IMG/VR virus record: IMGVR_UViG_3300009027_000018
Coordinates: 1-31,613 of that record
DNA from: a virus
Strand: one strand, 5' to 3'
Length of the DNA stretch: 31,613 nucleotides
In this document: piece after piece, positions 5,842-10,976 of the stretch
Layout: every line of letters begins with the position of its first letter
How positions within the stretch are numbered: the first letter of the stretch is position 1
Translations under genes and position numbers: made by a program
The notes under the pieces: model-generated
Seen by the model: only the letters and a program-made list of their open reading frames with translations
Told to the model about the DNA's origin: nothing
Database searches by the model: none

Positions 5842-6147
5842 CTATTCTGGCAACCTTCCTTCAACAATTCCACCGTGCAGATCCAACTCATGCCGAACCA
5901 GATGAACAGGAACATACGGATATACCGTGTCGGTGTATTCTTCATCCTTTGGATAACCCTTGCCAAATTGGGCGGCTTCCGAGAATTCCCGGAATCTCCA
6001 ACTTTTTGGAACCTCGCTAGGGTATCCACACTCTACATGCGAGTATGGGCCGTGGTCGCTTCGTGGTGTGCAGTATGCAGTCTCACGGGCCTGAACACTG
6101 ATTGAGAAGCCGTCGCGGCAAATGATTCGTGGGTTGTGTGCTTTCAT
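5842..6147 (-). CDS. Conserved small phage protein, RDGFSxSVQA/YCxPR type (101 aa)
   Basis: First gene of a six-gene unit, with AAGGAGA before the ATG. Signature parts are IICRDGFSISVQARETAYC, PRSDHGPYSHVECGYPSE and a C-terminal TVYPYVPVHLVRHELDLHGG. I recognise this arrangement from many hypothetical proteins of tailed phages. The paired Cys/Pro/Arg motif is conserved but has no assigned activity that I know of. Confidence 0.85.
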   Translation of the reverse strand: MKAHNPRIICRDGFSISVQARETAYCTPRSDHGPYSHVECGYPSEVPKSWRFREFSEAAQFGKGYPKDEEYTDTVYPYVPVHLVRHELDLHGGIVEGRLPE

Positions 6148-6175
6148 TTTTGTTCTCCTTACTTTCTATATCGGA

Positions 6176-6203
6176 ATTCTACCACAGCAAACTTGAATGT
6201 CAA
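6176..6203 (-). promoter_or_regulatory. Sigma-70-type promoter for the 6147-to-4936 operon
   Basis: Minus strand: TTGACA, 16-bp spacer, TAGAAT, followed by TCCGATATAG, a variant of the GTCGATATA signature. Confidence 0.8.
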
Positions 6204-6234
6204 GAGAAAAATCTAGAAAAAATTATTTTCTTTT

Positions 6235-6251
6235 TTGGCACAGCATTTGCT
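6235..6251 (+). promoter_or_regulatory. Candidate sigma-54 promoter, + strand
   Basis: TTGGCACAGCATTTGCT, GG-N10-GC. The predicted start (about 6262) falls on the left arm of element copy 7, so a transcript would begin with the dyad and GC hairpin and then run antisense to the 6331-6420 and 6417-6647 genes. Confidence 0.6.
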
Positions 6252-6259
6252 CTGCGATC

Positions 6260-6323
6260 GTAAGTCGTTGGGGCGTAAGGACTTATGGCCGACTCGGCCG
6301 GCCGGGCCCCACCAAAGAGGGGG
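6260..6323. repeat. Intergenic 64-bp element, copy 7 (inverted orientation)
   Basis: The dyad comes first: GTAAGTC (6260-6266)/GACTTAT (6280-6286). Then an exact GGCCGGCC (6296-6303) and a CCCC/GGGG hairpin (6307-6323) whose loop ACCAAAGA is the same as in copy 12. Together with copy 5 it shows that the unit occurs in both orientations. Confidence 0.85.
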
Positions 6324-6330
6324 CTATTCC

Positions 6331-6420
6331 TTACACCAATCTTTCTATAAATATTACCACAACACACACCATAAGAAAGAGCATAACAGCCAGGCCGTCA
6401 TTGTTAAGTTTACTTTTCAT
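6331..6420 (-). CDS. Putative 29-aa single-span membrane peptide
   Basis: An ATGA overlap with the upstream gene, a GGAG (GGAGAATAGAA) before the ATG like those of neighbouring genes, and the peptide MKSKLNNDGLAVMLFL continuing MVCVVVIFIERLV: a basic N-terminus followed by one hydrophobic span. It is the last gene of its unit and stops 8 nt before element copy 7. Function unknown; small size and location resemble the other operon-end membrane peptides. Confidence 0.6.
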   Translation of the reverse strand: MKSKLNNDGLAVMLFLMVCVVVIFIERLV

Positions 6421-6647
6421 TTTCTATTCTCCGAAAGAACTTCAAACCAGTTTGTTCCATTCTTACCTGTCAAACTTTTTTCAATCTTTCCAGCCAAACA
6501 GGCTAATGCTATTCCCCCAAACTGTTCTGAGTATTCCGTACCTATATTAGTATTCCTTGCTATATCTAATAGTTTTTCTTTTTGTTTTTTTGTTAGCATA
6601 GAAATCATTGCTTCTTCAAAATTATTATAGCCTGTTTTCATTTTCAT
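6417..6647 (-). CDS. Hypothetical protein (76 aa)
   Basis: Start at the ATG at 6645-6647 behind GGAGCAAGA; the open frame extends much further upstream but overlaps the zinc-ribbon gene. The protein (MKMKTGYNNFEEAMISML...) is helical and Lys-rich with a hydrophobic segment EQFGGIALACLAGKIEKSL. It overlaps the 3' end of the previous gene by 23 bp and the next gene by 4 bp. Unknown function. Confidence 0.7.
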   Translation of the reverse strand: MKMKTGYNNFEEAMISMLTKKQKEKLLDIARNTNIGTEYSEQFGGIALACLAGKIEKSLTGKNGTNWFEVLSENRK

Positions 6648-6825
6648 TCTTGCTCCATTTCCTAAGCCGTTCAGCACGACGCTGTTGGGCAAAACTAACA
6701 ATTCGTTCTTCGCTACGATCAAACACCACGGTGCAGTGTTCGCCACACTTTGGGCAAATTTCGTGGTCAATTTGTGAGCCACTCATTGGCTCGTTGCAAC
6801 AGTCGCTTTGAATCATCATTCCCAT
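6625..6825 (-). CDS. Zinc-ribbon protein (66 aa), CC...CPKCGEHC type
   Basis: The motif DCCNEPMSG...CPKCGEHC gives two Cys pairs, a treble-clef or zinc-ribbon pattern common in small phage proteins. The C-terminus is basic (QQRRAERLRKWSKNENENR), which could contact nucleic acid. The start at 6825 is spaced properly from GGAGAATGAAA; 6831 is an alternative directly abutting the site. It is a likely paralogue of the 8498-8644 gene (DCCG...CNDCGEHC). Confidence 0.8.
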   Translation of the reverse strand: MGMMIQSDCCNEPMSGSQIDHEICPKCGEHCTVVFDRSEERIVSFAQQRRAERLRKWSKNENENRL

Positions 6826-6827
6826 TT

Positions 6828-7004
6828 TCATTCTCCATCTTGCCAATAAACATTGCACCAAACACCAAACAACTTGAAGGCTTTATACCTTGCAGCCTTC
6901 TCTGTACTAGCGTACACGTTGCCAAGATACTCATCTTTCTTGTAGCATTCAAAATAACCGCCAGCATAGCGACGATAGGTACTGAACATTTGATACTTAC
7001 TCAT
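6828..7004 (-). CDS. Hypothetical basic protein (58 aa)
   Basis: The ATG at 7002-7004 follows a GAGAGAGAG purine tract; a GTG nine bases upstream is less likely. MSKYQMFSTYRRYAGGYFEC and the continuing YKKDEYLGNVYASTEKAARY read like a compact DNA- or RNA-binding fold, aromatic and basic. Its stop overlaps the next gene's binding site. No family assigned. Confidence 0.7.
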   Translation of the reverse strand: MSKYQMFSTYRRYAGGYFECYKKDEYLGNVYASTEKAARYKAFKLFGVWCNVYWQDGE

Positions 7005-7025
7005 CTCTTTCACTCTCTCTCTTAC

Positions 7026-7226
7026 TTACTTACTAGCACTCATCCAATAGTAAACTTCGTTTGCAACACGCTGTCGAGTTGCTTTGGTAATGGATACATA
7101 ATCCATTTTACGATCGTACAGTGAATAGGAACCGTCGTGGTGTTTGACGATTTCGCAATCCATCTTTCTAGCATACTGTACCAGATTCTTCTCAACGGTC
7201 TTGAAACTAGGCTTTCTCATTCTCAT
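7026..7226 (-). CDS. Hypothetical basic protein (66 aa)
   Basis: First gene of its unit. An upstream ATG at 7245-7247 overlaps the -10 box (TATAATG), so it would lie before the transcription start. The ATG at 7224-7226 behind AAGAAAGAGAGA is chosen. MRMRKPSFKTVEKNLVQYAR with KMDCEIVKHHDGSYSLYDRK suggests an alpha-beta fold; function unknown. Confidence 0.7.
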   Translation of the reverse strand: MRMRKPSFKTVEKNLVQYARKMDCEIVKHHDGSYSLYDRKMDYVSITKATRQRVANEVYYWMSASK

Positions 7227-7245
7227 TCTCTCTTTCTTTTCAGAC

Positions 7246-7273
7246 ATTATACCAAAGATTTTCTGTTTGTCAA
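7246..7273 (-). promoter_or_regulatory. Sigma-70-type promoter for the 7226-to-6331 operon
   Basis: Minus strand: TTGACA, 16-bp spacer, TATAAT. The -35 box abuts the C4/G5 hairpin that follows the upstream gene. Confidence 0.8.
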
Positions 7274-7288
7274 CCCCGCCGCTGGGGG
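7274..7288. repeat. Short C/G hairpin (element hairpin without the dyad)
   Basis: CCCC-GCCGCT-GGGGG lies between the stop of the 7290-7487 gene and the next promoter, in the place where other units have the full element. No T-run, so terminator function is uncertain. Confidence 0.5.
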
Positions 7289-7289
7289 A

Positions 7290-7487
7290 TCACTCCCAAT
7301 TATTTTCTCGATAGCGTTGAACACTCTTGGCAGCGTGGATGCCATTGAGAACCGACAGCATCTCTTCGGTTCGGCGATAGTTTGGCAGTTTGTGTTCTGC
7401 TACTTCAATCCACACTGAGAGCATTTCATTGCTCATCTTGTGGAATTGCTCTTGAAGACTGTTGTATTGTGCTTGTAGCGTTGTCAT
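7290..7487 (-). CDS. Small helical protein (65 aa), paralogue of 8270-8449
   Basis: The block LSVWIEVAEHKLPNYRRTEE is nearly identical to LSVWVEVAEHKLPNYTRIEE of the 8270-8449 product, so the two genes are duplicates. A purine-rich GAGAGAAAGAAAGAGAG tract precedes the ATG. It is predicted to be an amphipathic helical protein of unknown function, transcribed alone from 7528-7556. Confidence 0.8.
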   Translation of the reverse strand: MTTLQAQYNSLQEQFHKMSNEMLSVWIEVAEHKLPNYRRTEEMLSVLNGIHAAKSVQRYRENNWE

Positions 7488-7527
7488 TTTTTTCTCTCTT
7501 TCTTTCTCTCTTACTTCTTATATCGAC

Positions 7528-7556
7528 ATTCTACCATACGAAACTTGAATTGTCAA
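7528..7556 (-). promoter_or_regulatory. Sigma-70-type promoter with GTCGATATA
   Basis: Minus strand: TTGACA, 17-bp spacer, TAGAAT, then GTCGATATA. It drives the single gene 7290-7487. Confidence 0.8.
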
Positions 7557-7576
7557 GAGATTTTTCTGCATTTTTA

Positions 7577-7594
7577 TGTCAAGAAAATTTGACA
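7577..7594. promoter_or_regulatory. Palindrome TGTCAA-N6-TTGACA upstream of a sigma-54 site
   Basis: Part of a 35-bp stretch (7571-7605) repeated identically at 8732-8766. The centre is about 37 bp before the -24 GG of the sigma-54 element, the same as in the second copy. It could be an operator or activator site. The two halves also look like facing -35 boxes, but no -10 fits. Confidence 0.5.
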
Positions 7595-7619
7595 AAACTT
7601 TCTGGTATTTTGTGTGCTT

Positions 7620-7636
7620 TTGGCACGGCATTTGCT
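7620..7636 (+). promoter_or_regulatory. Candidate sigma-54 promoter, + strand (perfect consensus)
   Basis: TTGGCACGGCATTTGCT matches TTGGCACG-N4-TTGCT completely. The predicted start near 7647 lies inside the GC hairpin of element copy 9. Transcription would continue antisense to 7726-7962. Confidence 0.65.
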
Positions 7637-7640
7637 AATA

Positions 7641-7703
7641 CCCCTCGCAAGTGGGGTTCGGCCGGCCGGGCAGGCCGTAAGTCCTTACGTAGCAACAACT
7701 TAC
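7641..7703. repeat. Intergenic 63-bp element, copy 9
   Basis: CCCC/GGGG hairpin (7641-7656), exact GGCCGGCC (7660-7667), arms GTAAGTC (7677-7683) and AACTTAC (7697-7703). Confidence 0.85.
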
Positions 7704-7725
7704 GAACGCCCACCCTAATGAGGGA

Positions 7726-7962
7726 TCAACTCCACCCTGTACCACCCCTGATCGCCCGTTCAGTTTCCCAAGCGTATTCCTTCTCCAGCCAGTCGGCATG
7801 GCGAAGTCGTCGCAGCCTCTCACGAACGGCAGAGCGTACCATATGGGCCACCAGCCTATACTTTGCTGGGGTGTACGTTTGAGCATTATCGCTCAAGTCT
7901 TTCCCGCCTTCCCGGATCCAAGCGTCAAGTTCTCGCGTTGTCATTTTTTCGTAGGTTGTCAT
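7726..7962 (-). CDS. Hypothetical basic helical protein (78 aa)
   Basis: The ATG at 7960-7962 is correctly spaced from GGAGAATGATAG, which overlaps the upstream stop. MTTYEKMTTRELDAWIREGG with later RLVAHMVRSAVRERLRRLRH looks like a helical, Arg-rich soluble protein that may bind nucleic acid. An alternative frame across 7635-7886 is a shadow. No family recognised. Confidence 0.75.
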   Translation of the reverse strand: MTTYEKMTTRELDAWIREGGKDLSDNAQTYTPAKYRLVAHMVRSAVRERLRRLRHADWLEKEYAWETERAIRGGTGWS

Positions 7963-7966
7963 TCTA

Positions 7967-8257
7967 TCATTCTCCAAAGGGTGACGATTCGCTTTCACTC
8001 AGTCTAGCATATTGGGCAGCCAACGCAACCACTCTTTCGGGGGAGCCAGGCTTTCCTACCTTTTCAATCATGTGGTCATTCCCGCCCACCAGTCTCTTAT
8101 CGACCGACCGACGGTTAGCCTTTACAATTTTTCTCAATTCTTTTCGATTGAACTTGTGAACCGTTCCGTTCTGCTCAACACCTTTCCAGATTAGGGTACA
8201 CTGATTCCAAGCGTCAGTGAGAATCGGGTATTGTTGCATGAGTTTTTCAGTATTCAT
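7967..8257 (-). CDS. Hypothetical protein (96 aa)
   Basis: AGGAAA precedes the ATG, which sits 12 nt after the previous stop. The product (MNTEKLMQQYPILTDAWNQC...) has a basic middle (FNRKELRKIVKANRRSVDKR) and an acidic Ser-rich tail. It may be a small DNA-associated protein, but no domain is recognisable. Confidence 0.75.
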   Translation of the reverse strand: MNTEKLMQQYPILTDAWNQCTLIWKGVEQNGTVHKFNRKELRKIVKANRRSVDKRLVGGNDHMIEKVGKPGSPERVVALAAQYARLSESESSPFGE

Positions 8258-8269
8258 TCTTTCGGTTTC

Positions 8270-8449
8270 CTATCGGGTGGACAATACTTGACGGGCTACG
8301 ATTAGAGCGGCCTTTACGGTTTCGACCTCCTCGATCCTAGTATAGTTCGGCAGTTTATGTTCTGCAACCTCAACCCATACCGAAAGAAGATCGGTTGTCA
8401 TGGTGTTGAAATACTTGCGGTAGTCGTTCATACTTGGGTAAATCGTCAT
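8270..8449 (-). CDS. Small helical protein (59 aa), paralogue of 7290-7487
   Basis: Shares the LSVWVEVAEHKLPNY core with the 7290-7487 product. First gene of a three-gene unit, AAGGAG before the ATG. The two paralogues keep the core but differ at both ends. Unknown function. Confidence 0.8.
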   Translation of the reverse strand: MTIYPSMNDYRKYFNTMTTDLLSVWVEVAEHKLPNYTRIEEVETVKAALIVARQVLSTR

Positions 8450-8473
8450 TTTGTTTTCTCCTTAGTTATCCAA

Positions 8474-8501
8474 AGTCTAGCAAATTTTTTTGTGTTGTCA
8501 A
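8474..8501 (-). promoter_or_regulatory. Sigma-70-type promoter for the 8449-to-7726 operon
   Basis: Minus strand: TTGACA, 16-bp spacer, TAGACT. The -35 box includes the TGA stop (8498-8500) of the upstream gene. Confidence 0.7.
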
Positions 8502-8644
8502 CCCCCACAAACGGGGGTAGCAGGATATTCTTCGGTCAGCACTTCACAATGCTCACCGCAATCGTTGCAGATACCATATTCGATATGGCAATCGTCAAGA
8601 TATGAACCGCAGCAATCTGAAATGTAGAGGATTTGCATTTCCAT
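8498..8644 (-). CDS. Zinc-ribbon protein (48 aa), DCCG...CNDCGEHC type
   Basis: Cys pairs DCCGSYLDDC and ICNDCGEHC indicate a zinc-binding mini-domain related to the 6625-6825 product. AAGGAG precedes the ATG by way of an A-rich spacer. The gene ends ...TPVCGG with its TGA inside the next -35 box, and the 16-bp C5/G5 hairpin (8502-8517) lies within its last codons. Confidence 0.75.
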   Translation of the reverse strand: MEMQILYISDCCGSYLDDCHIEYGICNDCGEHCEVLTEEYPATPVCGG

Positions 8645-8688
8645 TTTTATTTCTCCTTAGTTTTCTTTTCCTTATTCCTTATATCGAC

Positions 8689-8717
8689 ATTATACCAAAG
8701 CAATCTTTAGTCGTCAA
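8689..8717 (-). promoter_or_regulatory. Sigma-70-type promoter with GTCGATATA
   Basis: Minus strand: TTGACG, 17-bp spacer, TATAAT, GTCGATATA. It drives the 8644-to-8498 gene. Confidence 0.8.
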
Positions 8718-8737
8718 CAATAATTTTGGAATTTTTA

Positions 8738-8755
8738 TGTCAAGAAAATTTGACA
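8738..8755. promoter_or_regulatory. Palindrome TGTCAA-N6-TTGACA, second copy
   Basis: Identical to 7577-7594 and placed the same distance (about 37 bp) before the next sigma-54 -24 GG. It lies in the repeated 35-bp block 8732-8766. Confidence 0.5.
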
Positions 8756-8780
8756 AAACTTTCTGGCATTTTGCTCTCGT

Positions 8781-8797
8781 TTGGCACAGCGTTTGCT
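8781..8797 (+). promoter_or_regulatory. Candidate sigma-54 promoter, + strand
   Basis: TTGGCACAGCGTTTGCT, GG-N10-GC. Expected start near 8808, just before element copy 11; the transcript would run antisense to 8926-9117. Confidence 0.6.
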
Positions 8798-8814
8798 AGT
8801 GGAACACTTGTACA

Positions 8815-8878
8815 CCCCCACCACAGAGGGGGCCGGCCGGTCGAATCGCTTGTAAGTCTTTATTTACCAAGCACTTAC
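8815..8878. repeat. Intergenic 64-bp element, copy 11
   Basis: C5/G5 hairpin (8815-8832), exact GGCCGGCC (8831-8838), arms GTAAGTC (8852-8858) and CACTTAC (8872-8878). Confidence 0.85.
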
Positions 8879-8925
8879 CTTTGGCTAGCAATTCTTTTGG
8901 GGGATAGATCTACTCCAATATGGGG

Positions 8926-9117
8926 TCAAGCATATTCTCGATTCAGTTCGTTCTGCCAAAAGCGGACCAAGAGTGGATCTTGTGAAACCTTAGCAGGAAA
9001 GGTATCTGCTGATTGAACAGCAAGAACTTGATTGTTCTGCGAAAGAAAGATTCGCATCTTATTGAGGATAGTGTACCGAACGCCGTTTGCTTCGAAGTAG
9101 GGGATGAGCTTTTTCAT
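8926..9117 (-). CDS. Hypothetical protein (63 aa)
   Basis: Single-gene unit from the 9159-9186 promoter with AAGGAAAA before the ATG. The product (MKKLIPYFEANGVRYTILNK...) continues as a small beta-rich domain. No family recognised. Confidence 0.75.
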   Translation of the reverse strand: MKKLIPYFEANGVRYTILNKMRIFLSQNNQVLAVQSADTFPAKVSQDPLLVRFWQNELNREYA

Positions 9118-9158
9118 GTCTTTTTCCTTTTCTTTCTTGGTTACTTGTTATGTCTCAA

Positions 9159-9186
9159 GTATATACCTAGTATCGTCAGGTGTCAA
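9159..9186 (-). promoter_or_regulatory. Sigma-70-type promoter for the 9117 gene
   Basis: Minus strand: TTGACA, 16-bp spacer with CGATA, TATACT. Confidence 0.75.
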
Positions 9187-9255
9187 GTACTTTCTGAAAA
9201 ATTTTTTTATTTTTTTCTAGTGCAAATATCATGCCAAAAGTTTTTTCTTTTATTA

Positions 9256-9318
9256 CCCCACCAAAGAGGGGGCCGGTCGGCAGACATACACGCAAGTCTA
9301 TATCTATCAATACCTTAC
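9256..9318. repeat. Intergenic 63-bp element, copy 12
   Basis: CCCC/GGGG hairpin with loop ACCAAAGA, GGCCGGTC core, weaker arms GCAAGTC (9292-9298) and ACCTTAC (9312-9318) at the standard offset. This is the last copy found; none is seen in the rightward late region. Confidence 0.75.
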
Positions 9319-9442
9319 ATATATACCTACCTACATAGGGGGGTTTTTTTGTTTTGCTTGGGTATGTGTTCGCTGCTCTGAAAAAGGGCGGGTGGTCCAA
9401 AAATAGTAAGCACTATCTATATAAAATGTAATACCTAAACTA
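9319..9442. other. Gene-poor end of the intergenic stretch 9118-9442
   Basis: Within the 325 bp without a gene are the promoter at 9159, element copy 12, and then this AT-rich stretch with GGGGGGTTTTTTT at about 9338-9350. No coding frame with a credible start is seen; a minus-strand frame across 9176-9400 would have to start at TTG and crosses the element. Confidence 0.4.
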
Positions 9443-10900
9443 TCAAGTTTGCCCCACAGTATCCCCAGATCCTACTAGCTGCCTTAGTTCTTGAATCACC
9501 CCCTCATCAAACCCCATATCTTCCCCATACTCCCTATTACATATCTTTGCTAATTCCCCATCTGAATACTCTTCCCCAAAATATTCCACTAACTTTTCCG
9601 CCTCTATCCCCCACCTAGATACAGCATCTCTTCTGTATAAATCCCCCACCTTGTCTTGAATCATTTGAGGCTTATATAAACTTAAATCAAATCTCATTGC
9701 TCTTATTGTGCCCGTTTGATATGAAGTACCTAATTTGGCATTGCATATATCTTTAATTTCTTCATCTGTCTTTGACTGATAGTATTCTTTTATCACACTA
9801 GTCGCCCCTGTCAGATCCGCATTCTTTACTCTTTTTCTATTTCTTGATTTGCCCTTCATCTTATTTTTCATTTGGCTTAATTGCCGAGGTGTTAGTTCTA
9901 ATCCATATTCCGTATTTAATGCCTTAGCTATTTTTACATTACTGTTTCCATACTTATCCCCACAATTCTGTATAAATTCCTGTATATCTTTTCTTCTCCA
10001 CAACTTTGTTCGCATAGCTCTTTTGTTATAGTAAATATCAGGATAATTATCTCTTAATCCTAATTTCTTTTCCCATCGATAAACTGTCGCTGATATGCGA
10101 ACCCCTTTTCGTGTACAATTTCTTTTCCATCCATATAATGTTGTTAACTTATCTGCGTCACCTTCCAGCCTCACCCAATCTTTTTCAAATCTTTCTGGAA
10201 AATCCCCTCTTTTATCTAAACTATTTTCACTATAATTTCCAGATGTTAAATGATCAGGATTATAACAACATCTATTATTACATAAATGACGAACTAATTC
10301 TGGATATTCATTGTGCTTTTCGTAATAAGCTGCTCTATGCTTAAATATATGTTTGTCTTTGCTATTAATACGAACCTGAATTCTAGCATATCCGCCTGAA
10401 CTTACACTAAGACTTTCCTTACAAGGAGTACCATTATAAAAATTCTTTTCACTATATTTAAAATGTTTTGTATAGGCTTTACTTTTAATACATTTATCTA
10501 ACCATGGCTTAATTTCATCTATATTAGATGCCACCCAATTATTTAATAAATTCCGCTTCACCCACTTATGCTGATATTCACGTTCTTTGCTCATGACCAC
10601 ATTTTCATTACATCGTTCCAATACCACAAAAACCATCTTATAATTTTTATTCTTATAACACTGTATTAACTTTTTCGAAGTTTTATTAATTTTCCGTCCA
10701 GAAGTACCAGTCAAATTCCTAACATGTTCTTTACATCTAGCTATAATATCAATACTATTTCCAATATAAATTTTCACACCATTAACATCATTTCTATAAA
10801 AAACAATTCCGTAAATCCCACTAATCTTTTCTTTTGACCCAAAATAGATTTTTTCATATTTTTCCACCTGGTCCATAGTTAATATTTGCTTAGTCATCAT
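9443..10900 (-). CDS. Homing-type endonuclease with GIY-YIG and HNH motifs (485 aa)
   Basis: The N-terminal module has GIY (residues 28-30), YIG (45-47), an Arg in ARCKEH (about 55) and a Glu in KEREYQHKW (about 106), the catalytic set of GIY-YIG nucleases. Residues about 185-230 have the HNH_3-like pattern: an H in KHRAAYYEKH, then RHLCNNRCCYNPDHL and GNYSENS. The C-terminal half (residues about 300-485) is basic with repeated helix-turn-helix-like segments (e.g. NVKIAKALNTEYGLELTPRQ), likely for DNA targeting. Start set at the double ATG at 10897-10900; a GTG further upstream precedes the probable promoter. It stands alone between early and late regions. Codon use is AT-rich, like the late region. 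Confidence 0.85.
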   Translation of the reverse strand: MMTKQILTMDQVEKYEKIYFGSKEKISGIYGIVFYRNDVNGVKIYIGNSIDIIARCKEHVRNLTGTSGRKINKTSKKLIQCYKNKNYKMVFVVLERCNENVVMSKEREYQHKWVKRNLLNNWVASNIDEIKPWLDKCIKSKAYTKHFKYSEKNFYNGTPCKESLSVSSGGYARIQVRINSKDKHIFKHRAAYYEKHNEYPELVRHLCNNRCCYNPDHLTSGNYSENSLDKRGDFPERFEKDWVRLEGDADKLTTLYGWKRNCTRKGVRISATVYRWEKKLGLRDNYPDIYYNKRAMRTKLWRRKDIQEFIQNCGDKYGNSNVKIAKALNTEYGLELTPRQLSQMKNKMKGKSRNRKRVKNADLTGATSVIKEYYQSKTDEEIKDICNAKLGTSYQTGTIRAMRFDLSLYKPQMIQDKVGDLYRRDAVSRWGIEAEKLVEYFGEEYSDGELAKICNREYGEDMGFDEGVIQELRQLVGSGDTVGQT

Positions 10901-10910
10901 CAACGCCCTT

Positions 10911-10938
10911 TTGTATAAAAATAGTGTATACCTATAAT
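10911..10938 (+). promoter_or_regulatory. Divergent promoter region for the Cys-rich operon
   Basis: On the + strand: TTGTAT, 16-bp spacer, TATAAT (continuing TATAATA, 10933-10939). The minus strand also offers a TATTAT -10 for the nuclease gene with a TTGTGG -35, so the two promoters overlap. Confidence 0.45.
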
Positions 10939-10976
10939 AGACAAAGCAGAACACAACCACAAACTACAGGCTTATT

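Noticed and set aside
7635-7886. 83-codon minus-strand frame crossing element copy 9
   Set aside because: It overlaps the better supported 7726-7962 gene in another frame, and its Pro/Gly/Cys end is repeat sequence.
251-9318. CRISPR array
   Set aside because: Repeats are about 0.3-1.3 kb apart with genes between them and no regular short spacers.
9176-9400. 74-codon minus-strand frame after the homing nuclease gene
   Set aside because: Starts only at TTG without a binding site, crosses the element and reads low-complexity sequence.
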